The notes under the pieces were generated by a model. The model had not been told where the DNA came from, searched no databases, and saw only the letters and a program-made list of their open reading frames with translations. Source: an uncultured Ectothiorhodospiraceae bacterium (GTDB lineage: Bacteria; Pseudomonadota; Gammaproteobacteria; UBA6429; Thiohalophilaceae). Taken from it: a DNA stretch of 64,000 nucleotides. Location of the stretch: positions 62,001 through 126,000 of the forward strand of contig CAMYMU010000019.1 of assembly GCA_947259575.1 (NCBI GenBank), read 5' to 3'. Positions 7,783 through 15,803 of the stretch are shown here, piece by piece. Position 1 is the stretch's first letter. The number at the start of each line of letters is the position of its first letter. The translations under genes and the position numbers were made by a program.

Positions 7783-10700
7783 CTATCTTTTCTTGTCAGC
7801 ACGCCAATCAGAAAGCATCTGATTAAACTCTTCTTCAGCTTCTGACTTCATACGTTCTTCAAGAATCGTCTTATGGTTGCCGGTGCGGGTACGAATCGCA
7901 GCAAGACCTCTAGTTGGTTGAGCCTCGTTATCAGCTTCTGCTAAATTATCACCATCATATGTTGGTCTGGTGATAGCAACGATACTAATCGAAATCATAA
8001 CTACTACACTGGCTGCCAATGCGATCAGTGAGTTGCGTTTTGTCTTGCCGGGTGCAGCAACATTGCTGTTGCCGGCAGGTGTAAAATCATCATCAAACTG
8101 CTGCGCACGTGGTGCAGGTGCTGAATTAGCTGTAATGTTATCGAGCTCGACAAGAATAGAGTCGCTGAACTCGGATTCCTGCTCAACCATAAATTCTGAT
8201 GCCGGCTCATCGTCATCTGCATACTCTATGTCAAAAGAAGGCAACTCATTGCGTGATTGTTCAGCAAATTGCTTCTCTGCACTCTTTAGTAATTCTTCTG
8301 CTTCCTCTCTGCTGGGTGGGCGCTCGGATGGAGCCTTGAACACAAAGATATCTTCTTCACCTTCGAGGATGGTTTTATTTTTAACAACATGCAGTTTTGC
8401 TTTGGCTAGTTTAGGACCACGGCCAATGTTGAGCTCATACTCATCAACTTCTTTTTCAGACTCGTGCTGATCGAGCTTGCTACGCAAATGCTCGGCCATG
8501 TGCTTTGCTTTATGAGAGCGTTCAGCTTCATTTCGTTGCTGTTCTGCTTGCCTGGCGGCCACAGCGATTGCTTCGGCCTGGCGCTGTTGTTCAACCTGCT
8601 CTGCAATGCGGGCTTGTTCCTCAGCAACACGTTGTTCCTCTAATTGTGCTGACAAGCGAGCCTGTTCTTCTGCAACACGTTGTTCCTCTAATTGTGCTGA
8701 CAAGCGGGCCTGTTCTTCTTGTTCTGCTTTGATGCGTTCAGCCTCTGCAGCAGCAGCTCTTGCCGCCTCTTGTGCAGCACGGGCGTGTTCGTTTTCTTCT
8801 ATTAGACGGCGTGCAGCATCTTGTTCAATTTTCGCTTGGGCACGTTTGGCCTCGCTTTCCACCATTTGGCGTGTTTGTTCCATTTCGCTGCGTAAGCGGT
8901 TGGCTTCTTCGATTGCTTCACGGCGAATGGCATCTGCTTCAAGCTGGGCAGTTTCCATTGCTTTGCGAGAGACTTCATCAATCATTTTCTTGCGAACTGC
9001 TTCGGCTTCCTGGATAGCTTTGCGACGAACTTCATCGGCTTCTGCTTCGGCCTGACGTCTTGCATCTTCTCTGGCTTTAATTTGTGCTTCTTGAATTGCA
9101 CGCTTGCGAATATTCTCTGCTTCCAGCTCTGCTTTCTCGCGGGCTTCCTCAATCGCTTTATTTTTTTCCGTCTCGATCTCCTGACGGCGTAACTGCTCTT
9201 CGGCTTTGCTTCTTGCTAGCTGCTCAGCGGCCTGTTGCTTTTCACTTTCGAGTTGGTTACGTAATTGTTCGGCTTCTTTTAGTGCCTGCTTGCGAATAGC
9301 ATCTGCTTCAAGAGCAGCCTGCCTGCGGGCGTCCTCTGCAGCCTTGGTGGCTTCTGCAACGGACATATCGGCCTGGCGGCGGGCTTCTTGTAGTGCGGTC
9401 TTTTTCTGTAATGCTTCTTCCTCGGCAGCTTTTGCTTTTCGTGCTTCTAAATCGTTGCGAATGCGCTCAGCTTCAGCCAGGGCTTTTTGGCGAATCTGTT
9501 CGGCTTCACTTTTAACTTGTTTCGCTTCTTGCTGAGCAATAACGCGTGCAACTTGTGCGGCTTGTTCAGCTTTCTTACGTTCTTCTTCTGCGCGCTTAAA
9601 TTCTGAATCCAGTTCGTTTTGTTGCTTGGCAACATTCTCTGCATCTGCTTTGATACGAGCCAGTTCTTGTTCAGCACGGAGGCGAGCTTGCTCGGCTTCT
9701 GTGCGCAACTGGCTAGCTTCTTGTTCTTTTTGTTTGACGGCTTCTTTTTCGCGAGCGACTTCTTGTTTAACGGAGGCGAGTATTTCATCGCGCTCTTTGA
9801 GCGTCTCTTTCTTGAGCGCATCAATTTCGGCCTGTGCAGCTCGTTTCTTTTCTTCTGCTTTGCGCTTTAACTCTTCAGCGTTTGAAGTCTTCTGGGCCAG
9901 GTTGTTTGCCTGCATGCGCAGTGCATCGGCCTGCTCTTTAAGCTGGTTGGATTTAGCAGATGCTGACTTGCTTACTTCGACAGCAACATTCGCTTTTTGA
10001 ACTTGTTGTTCAGCGTGGATCTTATGTTCTTTTAGGGTGCTGTCCTGGATATCTTCTAGCTCAGGAATAGCGGGGCTAACGACTGCGGCTGGTTTGGCTG
10101 GTTTAGCTGGTTTAGCAGCGGGGCTAAAGGGCTTGGACTGATTAGCCAGGCCACCTTTGAGAATGAAGACCTGCAGGCTTTGTTGTGCCATAAGAAATGC
10201 AGCAGCACGGCTCTGGGTGGTGTCGTTGCAGTAAACAATATGCTCGCGGGTTGTGTTTAAGTCTTTACCTTTAACCCGTAGCATCGAGAGTGGGATATTT
10301 TGTGCACCCTTGATGCCATTTTCGTTGAATTCTTTGTTAGTACGGACGTCAATCAGAGCAGCGCCTGCTTTGACTTTGTCCATCATGGTAGCGTGATCAA
10401 TCTGCTGGAGCATGGGATCAACGAGTAGATTATGGAAGTTAGTTTTGCTTAGACGCATTAACACGCCGCTTTCTTTCATTGTCACAGTGGCGTTACGTTT
10501 GCCATCGGTGATCAGGGCTTCTTCACCGAAGCCATCACCTGGACCTAAGAGTGCGAGGCGAACTTCCTCAGCCTTGGGTGCCGGACGGCGAGAGACGGTG
10601 CATTTACCTGATTTAACAATGTAATACCAGTCATCGCTATCGCCTTGCTTGATGACAGTCTCGCCTGCCTGCTTGGTGATTTCTTCGAGGTGGACGAGAA

Positions 10701-11181
10701 TCGATTGAATGTTTTCGGTTGGTAATTGTAAGAATGCAGGTGACTGGAGGAATTTGAGCATCCAGTCGCTCTCGGGGTCTTCGTTTACACCAATTTCGGT
10801 GACTTCGTAGGTACCGGAAGGATCATCGCTGAGCAGGATTTCGAGCAGGTTGCTGTCGATATGCAGGAGCACGGCATTTGTCTTGGTGCGGCAGGTGCTG
10901 GGGCGTGGCCATTCCTGAGCTACTGGATAACGTGCTTCGACTGTCTTTGCTTTTAAGGATTCTGTACGAGGATTACCGGTAACTTGAAGTTCGAGCTGAC
11001 CTGAGAGCAGGTAGGTGGAGCGAGAGTCTCTTTCTCCTTGACGGAAGACGACGCGACCGGGAGGAAGCTCTTCCACCTGGGATTTGTTCGCGATTTCCTC
11101 TAGCTTATCAACACTCAGTGAACCTAAAGGTTCCAGTGTTTTCAAGAACTTAACTTGCAAATATTCTTTTGCGCCACTCAT
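7783..11181 (-). CDS. Two-cNMP-domain, rhodanese, long coiled-coil membrane protein
   Basis: An unusual 1132-residue protein. Two cyclic-nucleotide-binding domains occupy about 1-115 and 140-255; the second has the phosphate-binding-like stretch GFGEEALITDGKRNATV. A rhodanese domain follows (about 260-350) with IDVRTNKEFNENGIKGA and a possible catalytic Cys in VYCNDTTQSR. About 380-900 is a very long Ala/Glu/Lys/Arg coiled coil reminiscent of TolA. A single membrane segment (about 1051-1071) leaves a ~60-residue tail outside. The N-terminal domains should therefore be cytoplasmic. It is the last gene of the motor-like operon, 203 bases after the barrel-like gene. It may couple a cyclic nucleotide to the motor (inference). 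Confidence 0.8.
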   Translation of the reverse strand: MSGAKEYLQVKFLKTLEPLGSLSVDKLEEIANKSQVEELPPGRVVFRQGERDSRSTYLLSGQLELQVTGNPRTESLKAKTVEARYPVAQEWPRPSTCRTKTNAVLLHIDSNLLEILLSDDPSGTYEVTEIGVNEDPESDWMLKFLQSPAFLQLPTENIQSILVHLEEITKQAGETVIKQGDSDDWYYIVKSGKCTVSRRPAPKAEEVRLALLGPGDGFGEEALITDGKRNATVTMKESGVLMRLSKTNFHNLLVDPMLQQIDHATMMDKVKAGAALIDVRTNKEFNENGIKGAQNIPLSMLRVKGKDLNTTREHIVYCNDTTQSRAAAFLMAQQSLQVFILKGGLANQSKPFSPAAKPAKPAKPAAVVSPAIPELEDIQDSTLKEHKIHAEQQVQKANVAVEVSKSASAKSNQLKEQADALRMQANNLAQKTSNAEELKRKAEEKKRAAQAEIDALKKETLKERDEILASVKQEVAREKEAVKQKEQEASQLRTEAEQARLRAEQELARIKADAENVAKQQNELDSEFKRAEEERKKAEQAAQVARVIAQQEAKQVKSEAEQIRQKALAEAERIRNDLEARKAKAAEEEALQKKTALQEARRQADMSVAEATKAAEDARRQAALEADAIRKQALKEAEQLRNQLESEKQQAAEQLARSKAEEQLRRQEIETEKNKAIEEAREKAELEAENIRKRAIQEAQIKAREDARRQAEAEADEVRRKAIQEAEAVRKKMIDEVSRKAMETAQLEADAIRREAIEEANRLRSEMEQTRQMVESEAKRAQAKIEQDAARRLIEENEHARAAQEAARAAAAEAERIKAEQEEQARLSAQLEEQRVAEEQARLSAQLEEQRVAEEQARIAEQVEQQRQAEAIAVAARQAEQQRNEAERSHKAKHMAEHLRSKLDQHESEKEVDEYELNIGRGPKLAKAKLHVVKNKTILEGEEDIFVFKAPSERPPSREEAEELLKSAEKQFAEQSRNELPSFDIEYADDDEPASEFMVEQESEFSDSILVELDNITANSAPAPRAQQFDDDFTPAGNSNVAAPGKTKRNSLIALAASVVVMISISIVAITRPTYDGDNLAEADNEAQPTRGLAAIRTRTGNHKTILEERMKSEAEEEFNQMLSDWRADKKR
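8624..8719 (-). repeat. 48-bp tandem duplication inside the coiled coil
   Basis: Two adjacent 48-bp copies (8624-8671 and 8672-8719) differ at a single base (A/G in GCGAGCC versus GCGGGCC). Each encodes one 16-residue coiled-coil unit containing ARLSAQLEEQRVAEEQ. The near identity indicates a recent duplication, and 48 bp keeps both reading frame and heptad-like phase. Confidence 0.9.
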
Positions 11182-11384
11182 TTTTATTTCGCCACCAGCA
11201 TTATGGGTCAGTCACGTATCCAAGCCCCTTAATGGAGTGTGGATATCTATTTGATTTCTATATGTATAATCGGCCAAAAACGTTACAACAAAAGACCCTA
11301 ACTAAGGATAGACGGTATTTTTTTTTCAAGTTGTGAGTGCCTTCACACTCAGGCAAACATGTTTCCGTCTTTTGTTACTCAGTA

Positions 11385-12071
11385 CTAAAAAGAGCGCTGA
11401 AAAATCAACCTGGCACCCTGCGAAGAGCCCATTTTGAATTCAATGCCAATTTCGCCTGAATCCTCAGTGCTCAATTGTAATCCAATTATTCCAGTAAGGC
11501 TATCTTTTGCTTGAAAATCAAGGCTCTGATCGATGGTTCCCGTCGCCTTTTCTACCCCATTAATATCAAGGTAATTAAGACCAAGAGACAAATGTAAGTG
11601 ATTACTAACTTGGGTCAGTGTAGCTAAACCGATGCTAACCTGGTGCCATCGCCATTCAACGGTTTGATCGGTTTCTTCGGCATCTGCGACAGCATAGCGA
11701 TAGTCCAGGTTTGTCAGCATCTTGAAACTTGGGGTGTCGATTAGATGCAGACGAAAATCGATCCCAACATATTCGCCTGAGATGTTTTGTCCGGCGAAAA
11801 TAGGATTAGTTTTTTGTGAAATGCCAAAGTAACCAAACTTAAGTGCACCGTCGAGATTTGGGCTGAGCCTCTCACGTAGGATGACATCGATAGAGTTGAA
11901 ACGGGTTTGCCGAATTGAGCCGTTGACCTCCAAATCCATCTCTACTGACTGGAGATGAAAGCCACCCTGAATAATGTTGGTAGCTCTGGCATGTACGTTG
12001 GTGTGCACGGCTAAGCACGATAGCAGTAATAATATGCCTGACAAAGACGGTATGGACCATGATTGCTGCAT
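11385..12071 (-). CDS. Putative outer-membrane beta-barrel protein of the motor operon
   Basis: A 228-residue exported protein: a signal peptide (hydrophobic run ending in VHA near residue 28), then alternating hydrophobic strands with polar turns typical of a small beta barrel, ending in a terminal aromatic (IFQRSF), as outer-membrane proteins do. Repeated strand pairs such as HLHLSLGLNYLDI and EIGIEFKMGS support this. No named family is recognised. It lies 15 bases after the TonB-like gene, so it is probably part of the same operon and may be the outer-membrane end of the complex. Confidence 0.65.
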   Translation of the reverse strand: MQQSWSIPSLSGILLLLSCLAVHTNVHARATNIIQGGFHLQSVEMDLEVNGSIRQTRFNSIDVILRERLSPNLDGALKFGYFGISQKTNPIFAGQNISGEYVGIDFRLHLIDTPSFKMLTNLDYRYAVADAEETDQTVEWRWHQVSIGLATLTQVSNHLHLSLGLNYLDINGVEKATGTIDQSLDFQAKDSLTGIIGLQLSTEDSGEIGIEFKMGSSQGARLIFQRSF

Positions 12072-12086
12072 GTTTTGTTGCTTTGA

Positions 12087-13043
12087 TTAGGTTGGCAAGA
12101 AGTCGATGGGGTATTTAACGATTAACGTGTCAACGTTTGAACGCGCTTTGAAACGGAATCCTTTTACCCTGGCCAGTAACTTCCTTTCCAATTCAGCATT
12201 ATTCAATTCACTGGATACGATGCGGACTTTTAGCACTTTACCGCTGGGTGCGATCGTGAGTTCAAGCACAATTTTTCCCTGTAACGACGGATCCTTGCGC
12301 AAGGCACGGTTATAGAGACTAAAGATTCGACCTTTGTTTTTCTGGAAGACCAGTTCGATCTCTTCATAAGGGCGGCTTGCTTTTCCGCTACCACCGCCAG
12401 AGCGTTTACCTTTTGTCCCCCCCCCAGATCCTAGACTGCTTTTAACATCCGTGGTTGAGCGGCCCTTTAAGTCACCTCCGCCAGTTGCGCGACTAAGACG
12501 ACTAGTGTTGATACCACCACTGCCTTGTTTGGCCTTGCCGGCGATAATAGCTGTCGAGCTATCAGTGGCTTTACTTTTAGTGGCACCACTTTTCACTGGT
12601 TTGTTGGAGTCGAGTGAAGCAACATCGAAGTCACGTAAGTCAGCCAGTACATCTTCCACCTCGGTGATATGCTTTTGTGCTTTTTTACGTGCTAGCTCAG
12701 AGCGATCAGGCTTGGGTTTAGCCTTGGGCTTTGGTTTTGGCTTCGGCTTATCAGCCTTCTTCTTCTCTTTAGGCTTCGGCTTCGGCTTTTTCTTATCTTT
12801 TTTCTTCGCTTTAGGTTTGGGTACTGGTTTTGGTTGCGCTCTTTTTTCCACAATCAATTTTGCAAGGTGTGGTGCAACTTCTTCCAGCTCTTTTTCTTCG
12901 GTCTCGTATATGGGGAGTAAATTCACTACTACAAATAGGAACAGTGTTATTGCTACCGAAATAACAACATAACCAACCAGCTTACGATCACGTTCATCGT
13001 CGGACCAGGGAAGTCTATCTTGCCAAATGCCACTATATGCCAT
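12087..13043 (-). CDS. TonB-like energy transducer with AgmX/PglI-type C-terminus
   Basis: A 318-residue protein with a short cytoplasmic start, one membrane segment (about 24-46), a long Lys/Pro-rich spacer (about 70-115; repeated KPKPK units) that could span the periplasm, a Gly/Ser-rich linker, and a C-terminal domain (about 225-318) containing IFSLYNRALRKDPSLQGK, VLELTIAPSGKVLKVRI and the end FKARSNVDTLIVKYPIDFLP. That domain is the AgmX/PglI C-terminal type known from gliding-related proteins of Myxococcus. It probably transfers motor movement to periplasmic or outer-membrane partners. The gene directly abuts the second ExbD/TolR gene (0-bp gap). Confidence 0.82.
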   Translation of the reverse strand: MAYSGIWQDRLPWSDDERDRKLVGYVVISVAITLFLFVVVNLLPIYETEEKELEEVAPHLAKLIVEKRAQPKPVPKPKAKKKDKKKPKPKPKEKKKADKPKPKPKPKAKPKPDRSELARKKAQKHITEVEDVLADLRDFDVASLDSNKPVKSGATKSKATDSSTAIIAGKAKQGSGGINTSRLSRATGGGDLKGRSTTDVKSSLGSGGGTKGKRSGGGSGKASRPYEEIELVFQKNKGRIFSLYNRALRKDPSLQGKIVLELTIAPSGKVLKVRIVSSELNNAELERKLLARVKGFRFKARSNVDTLIVKYPIDFLPT

Positions 13044-13562
13044 TTAGCTTCCTCCCTCAGCAGCAGGTTCTTTGGTAAGAACAGCTAGAGATATATTGGT
13101 GAACTCGGTGCTTGCACAAGTAAGCATTATTTTTTTCAGTAGCACGTAGGGAATCTCGCGGTCACCCATAATAGTGACACCACGTTTTTTTACTTTTTTC
13201 GCATCTCTAACTTTTTTAGTCTTTTTCTCAGCTTCTCGGTTGAGCTCAGTCAACAGTTTTGGAATGACAGAGCGTTTATCTCTTAATGCAGTTGATGCTT
13301 TTACAACCTCACGACCCTGAATCATGATCCGATCCTTGCTAACAAGGATAACGATATTGGTTTTAATTTTTTGTTCTGAGGTTGCTTCAGGGAGTTTTAT
13401 TTCTTTCATACTCGGCAGACTTTCCTGATCAGTCGAACTCACTAGCAGGAAGAAAACCAGGATCGTAAAGATATCCATCAACGACACCATATTTAACGAA
13501 GCAGGAGACTTGTTTCGTTTATGGTGACGTTGCATGCGTCTTGTGCGACTTGATTCTTTCAT
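13044..13562 (-). CDS. ExbD/TolR-type motor subunit with intact Asp
   Basis: A 172-residue biopolymer-transport subunit: basic cytoplasmic N-terminus, one membrane helix (about 25-45) and a periplasmic domain. The helix starts SLMDIFTILVFFLLVSS; Asp30 occupies the position of the proton-carrying Asp of TolR, ExbD and MotB. The periplasmic part holds a Lys-rich insert (KKTKKVRDAKKVKKRG) before the conserved VTIMGDREIPY block. It should pair with the TolQ-like gene and the other TolR-like gene of the operon in one channel. It corresponds to AglQ/AglS in the myxobacterial gliding motor, though I cannot say which. Confidence 0.88.
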   Translation of the reverse strand: MKESSRTRRMQRHHKRNKSPASLNMVSLMDIFTILVFFLLVSSTDQESLPSMKEIKLPEATSEQKIKTNIVILVSKDRIMIQGREVVKASTALRDKRSVIPKLLTELNREAEKKTKKVRDAKKVKKRGVTIMGDREIPYVLLKKIMLTCASTEFTNISLAVLTKEPAAEGGS

Positions 13563-13574
13563 CTCTATAAACTC

Positions 13575-14081
13575 TTAACGTCGTCCGCGTCTAGGCGCAT
13601 CACCAATTGAAATATCTGGGAATAGCTCGGCTAACACTAGTTCTCCATCGACAAGGGCAGGGTACTGTCGTACTGCATCCATGGTGGCGACGAGGTCGTT
13701 ATATTTTGTATTTTGCTCAGATAGAATGGTCGCGTTCTTTTTATCGGGGAAGCGGGCCTTAACCTGTTTCAAGGTTGAACGCAGCATCTGATAATTGTGT
13801 CCACTTTTTACTTTAGGAATACGTTTAATCAGGCCTCCTTTGTTATCAGAAATTAAAATCGCTTTCGGTCGAATGGTCACATGTAATTCGAAAGAGGGTT
13901 TGTCTTTCTTATTTTGTTTGGCATCACCAAGAGAGGGCAGGTTCAACTCAAGAATTGATATGTGTGTAAATACGGCAGTCATTAACAGGAACGGCACTAA
14001 CACCACCATCAAATTCATGAAGGCAGTAACATTGAGTTCTACAACTTGTTGTTGCCGTGCCCGGCTACGGCGTACTCTCAT
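13575..14081 (-). CDS. ExbD/TolR-type motor subunit lacking the proton-carrying Asp
   Basis: A 168-residue single-pass subunit aligning without gaps to the TolR start: ELNVTAFMNLMVVLVPFLL against the usual E-I-N-(I/V)-(T/V)-P-(L/F)-(I/L)-D. At residue 23 the essential membrane Asp is Asn, and the preceding conserved Pro is Ala. The periplasmic domain has the ordinary TolR-type pattern. It probably acts as a structural partner for the Asp-bearing subunit next door. Its start overlaps the TolQ-like stop by 4 bases (ATGA), indicating translational coupling. Confidence 0.86.
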   Translation of the reverse strand: MRVRRSRARQQQVVELNVTAFMNLMVVLVPFLLMTAVFTHISILELNLPSLGDAKQNKKDKPSFELHVTIRPKAILISDNKGGLIKRIPKVKSGHNYQMLRSTLKQVKARFPDKKNATILSEQNTKYNDLVATMDAVRQYPALVDGELVLAELFPDISIGDAPRRGRR

Positions 14082-14743
14082 GACGCGTCTTTTATGCTCT
14101 TACGTTGCATCATCAGGTTGATAAATTTAACCGTGGCCATCTCAAGGCTATCTACAATCTCAGTAGTTTTTGTCTGTAAGACGGTGTGCATCAGCAATAA
14201 AGGAATCGCAGCAATCAAACCAAAGGCAGTCGTATTCATTGCTACCGAGATACTGGTTGAAAGAATCTCAGCTTTTAAAGAAGGATCCACGGCGGAGACT
14301 GCGGTGAAGGCTTTAATCAGACCCATAATGGTACCAAGTAGGCCGAGTAGGGTCGCAATATTGGCGAAAGTCGCTAAGTAGTGTGTGCGTTTCTCAAGGC
14401 GAGGGATGGTCTCCATCATACTTTCTTCCATCGCTGTCTCGATGTCATCCCGATTGCTCGCTGATTTATATCGTGACAGGCCCTGGGAAAGCATACGGCT
14501 AGCAGCATGATTGGATTTGCTTGCTATCGCGTAGGCTTGTTTGTAGTCACCACGTTGTAACAGTGGCATCATTTTCGACATTATGCGGCGGTTGTTGCTC
14601 CGCGCTACTGTCAAATAGAGATAGCGCTCCAGTGCTATAGCAACACCGATTGCGAGCACTAATCCAATCAGGGCCATAAAAAACTGGCCAAGAAAGTCGC
14701 CTCCAGCCTGGAAAAAGCTGACAATGGCGTTATAGTAATCCAT
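14078..14743 (-). CDS. MotA/TolQ/ExbB-type proton channel subunit
   Basis: A 221-residue inner-membrane protein with three membrane segments (about 15-37, 125-147 and 160-185) and the family signature LATFANIATLLGLLGTIMGL, followed by ISVAMNTTAFGLIAAIPLLL. It forms the stator-like channel with the two TolR-type subunits encoded immediately after it. Length and topology match TolQ/ExbB and the gliding-motor subunit AglR. The chromosomal tol-pal genes are not here, and the TPR and AgmX-like neighbours argue for the Agl/Glt type rather than Tol-Pal or TonB-ExbBD. Confidence 0.92.
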   Translation of the reverse strand: MDYYNAIVSFFQAGGDFLGQFFMALIGLVLAIGVAIALERYLYLTVARSNNRRIMSKMMPLLQRGDYKQAYAIASKSNHAASRMLSQGLSRYKSASNRDDIETAMEESMMETIPRLEKRTHYLATFANIATLLGLLGTIMGLIKAFTAVSAVDPSLKAEILSTSISVAMNTTAFGLIAAIPLLLMHTVLQTKTTEIVDSLEMATVKFINLMMQRKSIKDAS

Positions 14744-14903
14744 GTGACCTCCTGAGTAGTGTCAGTCTGAAATTAAAATCTAAAAAATTACGTGCTCAAT
14801 CATCTGCATGTCTATGATTTTTAAATAATCTTTCTACACGTATAGTATGTTATTTCTCTGCATTTCGGTATTGGGAGATGAATCGTCCCTGACGAACTGC
14901 AAA

Positions 14904-15188
14904 CTAGTTCTCATTTTCCCCTACTGCTTGTACGCTTAAGGAATCGTAGTAACGAATCTTGCGTTGGAATACATCGCGATCAACTGGGGCCAGGGCTTCG
15001 TCAATGAGGCTTTCCAGTGGTGGCTGGCTCAAATCTGGTATTTCACCCTGTTTCCATGGGACGATATAGAGGACCTTAGGTAATTCCTGGTTACCCCGAA
15101 TTCGTGTGCCTTCCATCTCCAGACTTTCCTCAGCGAGCGCAGGGCTACTGAAGGAGATTATTGTTAGCAGAGTGAGTAGATGTCTCAT
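14904..15188 (-). CDS. Small exported protein of the motor operon
   Basis: A 94-residue product with a signal peptide (hydrophobic stretch ending PALA near residue 19), leaving a mature periplasmic peptide of about 75 residues. Its most distinctive stretch is LPKVLYIVPWK. No family is recognised. It lies between the TPR lipoprotein gene (18-base gap) and the TolQ-like gene (160-base gap) on the same strand. The short length and single copy suggest a small structural or regulatory partner of the periplasmic TPR proteins (inference). Confidence 0.6.
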   Translation of the reverse strand: MRHLLTLLTIISFSSPALAEESLEMEGTRIRGNQELPKVLYIVPWKQGEIPDLSQPPLESLIDEALAPVDRDVFQRKIRYYDSLSVQAVGENEN

Positions 15189-15206
15189 AGTCTATTACCT
15201 TATCGT

Positions 15207-15803
15207 TTAGCTCTGTTTTTTTACACGTCGTTGTAAATCAACAATCCATTTGTCGACAGTTTTATCTTTACCATTAGTTAATGCTTGATATTGTTGATAG
15301 TGATTCAGTGCACGAGCCAGGTCACTTAAGTATATATCATAAAGAATGCCGGCATTGAGATGCGCCATTGGATATTTAGGATCCGCCTTAAGGGCCATAT
15401 CGTAGGCAGTCTGAGCTTGTTTAAACTTGCCGAGATAGCGATAGGTGAGTCCCAGGTGGGTTTGCGCAACGGCGTCATTCGGTTTAATCGTGGTGGCTTG
15501 TAGCAGGTTCTTTTCGGCATCTTCATAGCGAGACTTGCTGAGGTGCAGTAAGCCCAGATTAATAAACGCCCCGGCTAGATTCGGGTGAGTTTTCGTAATG
15601 GCTGAAAATTGAGCGATAGCGGCATCGTTTCGACCATTTTTCATGGCGTTGACGGCCTTGTTATAGGCAGCCAGTGTTGATGAATCGACATCGACCGGAG
15701 GCGGAGCTACGGTTGACTCACTGTCACCACCTGTACCACTAGCGCAGCCGATGAGCACACTGCAAACTAATGCAGGAATGAGATTAGTGTATCGTTTCCA
15801 CAT
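15207..15803 (-). CDS. TPR lipoprotein of the motor operon
   Basis: About 198 residues. From the ATG at 15803 a compact lipoprotein signal leads to the lipobox VLIGC; an upstream ATG at 15830 would add nine residues. The mature part carries about three to four tetratricopeptide repeats (AGAFINLGLLHLSKSRYEDA; AVAQTHLGLTYRYLGKFKQA; PMAHLNAGILYDIYL). It is probably an outer-membrane-anchored periplasmic adaptor, like the TPR lipoprotein GltE (AglT) of Myxococcus. Its start overlaps the end of the preceding large TPR gene by 20 bases, which suggests coupled translation. Confidence 0.82.
   Translation of the reverse strand: MWKRYTNLIPALVCSVLIGCASGTGGDSESTVAPPPVDVDSSTLAAYNKAVNAMKNGRNDAAIAQFSAITKTHPNLAGAFINLGLLHLSKSRYEDAEKNLLQATTIKPNDAVAQTHLGLTYRYLGKFKQAQTAYDMALKADPKYPMAHLNAGILYDIYLSDLARALNHYQQYQALTNGKDKTVDKWIVDLQRRVKKQS

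Noticed and set aside
8606-9055. Long plus-strand open frames opposite the coiled-coil gene (also 9206-9535 and 9626-10000)
   Set aside because: They are mirror images of Ala/Glu-rich codons on the minus strand; they encode low-complexity Ser/Ala/Cys-rich sequence with no start context.
11310-11365. Terminator between the barrel-like gene and the giant coiled-coil gene
   Set aside because: The T-run precedes the GAGTG/CACTC hairpin on the plus strand and is on the wrong side for the minus-strand genes.
12451-12972. 173-codon plus-strand frame opposite the TonB-like gene
   Set aside because: It is the antisense of the Lys/Pro-rich spacer, giving repeated Gly/Phe/Leu sequence without any family.
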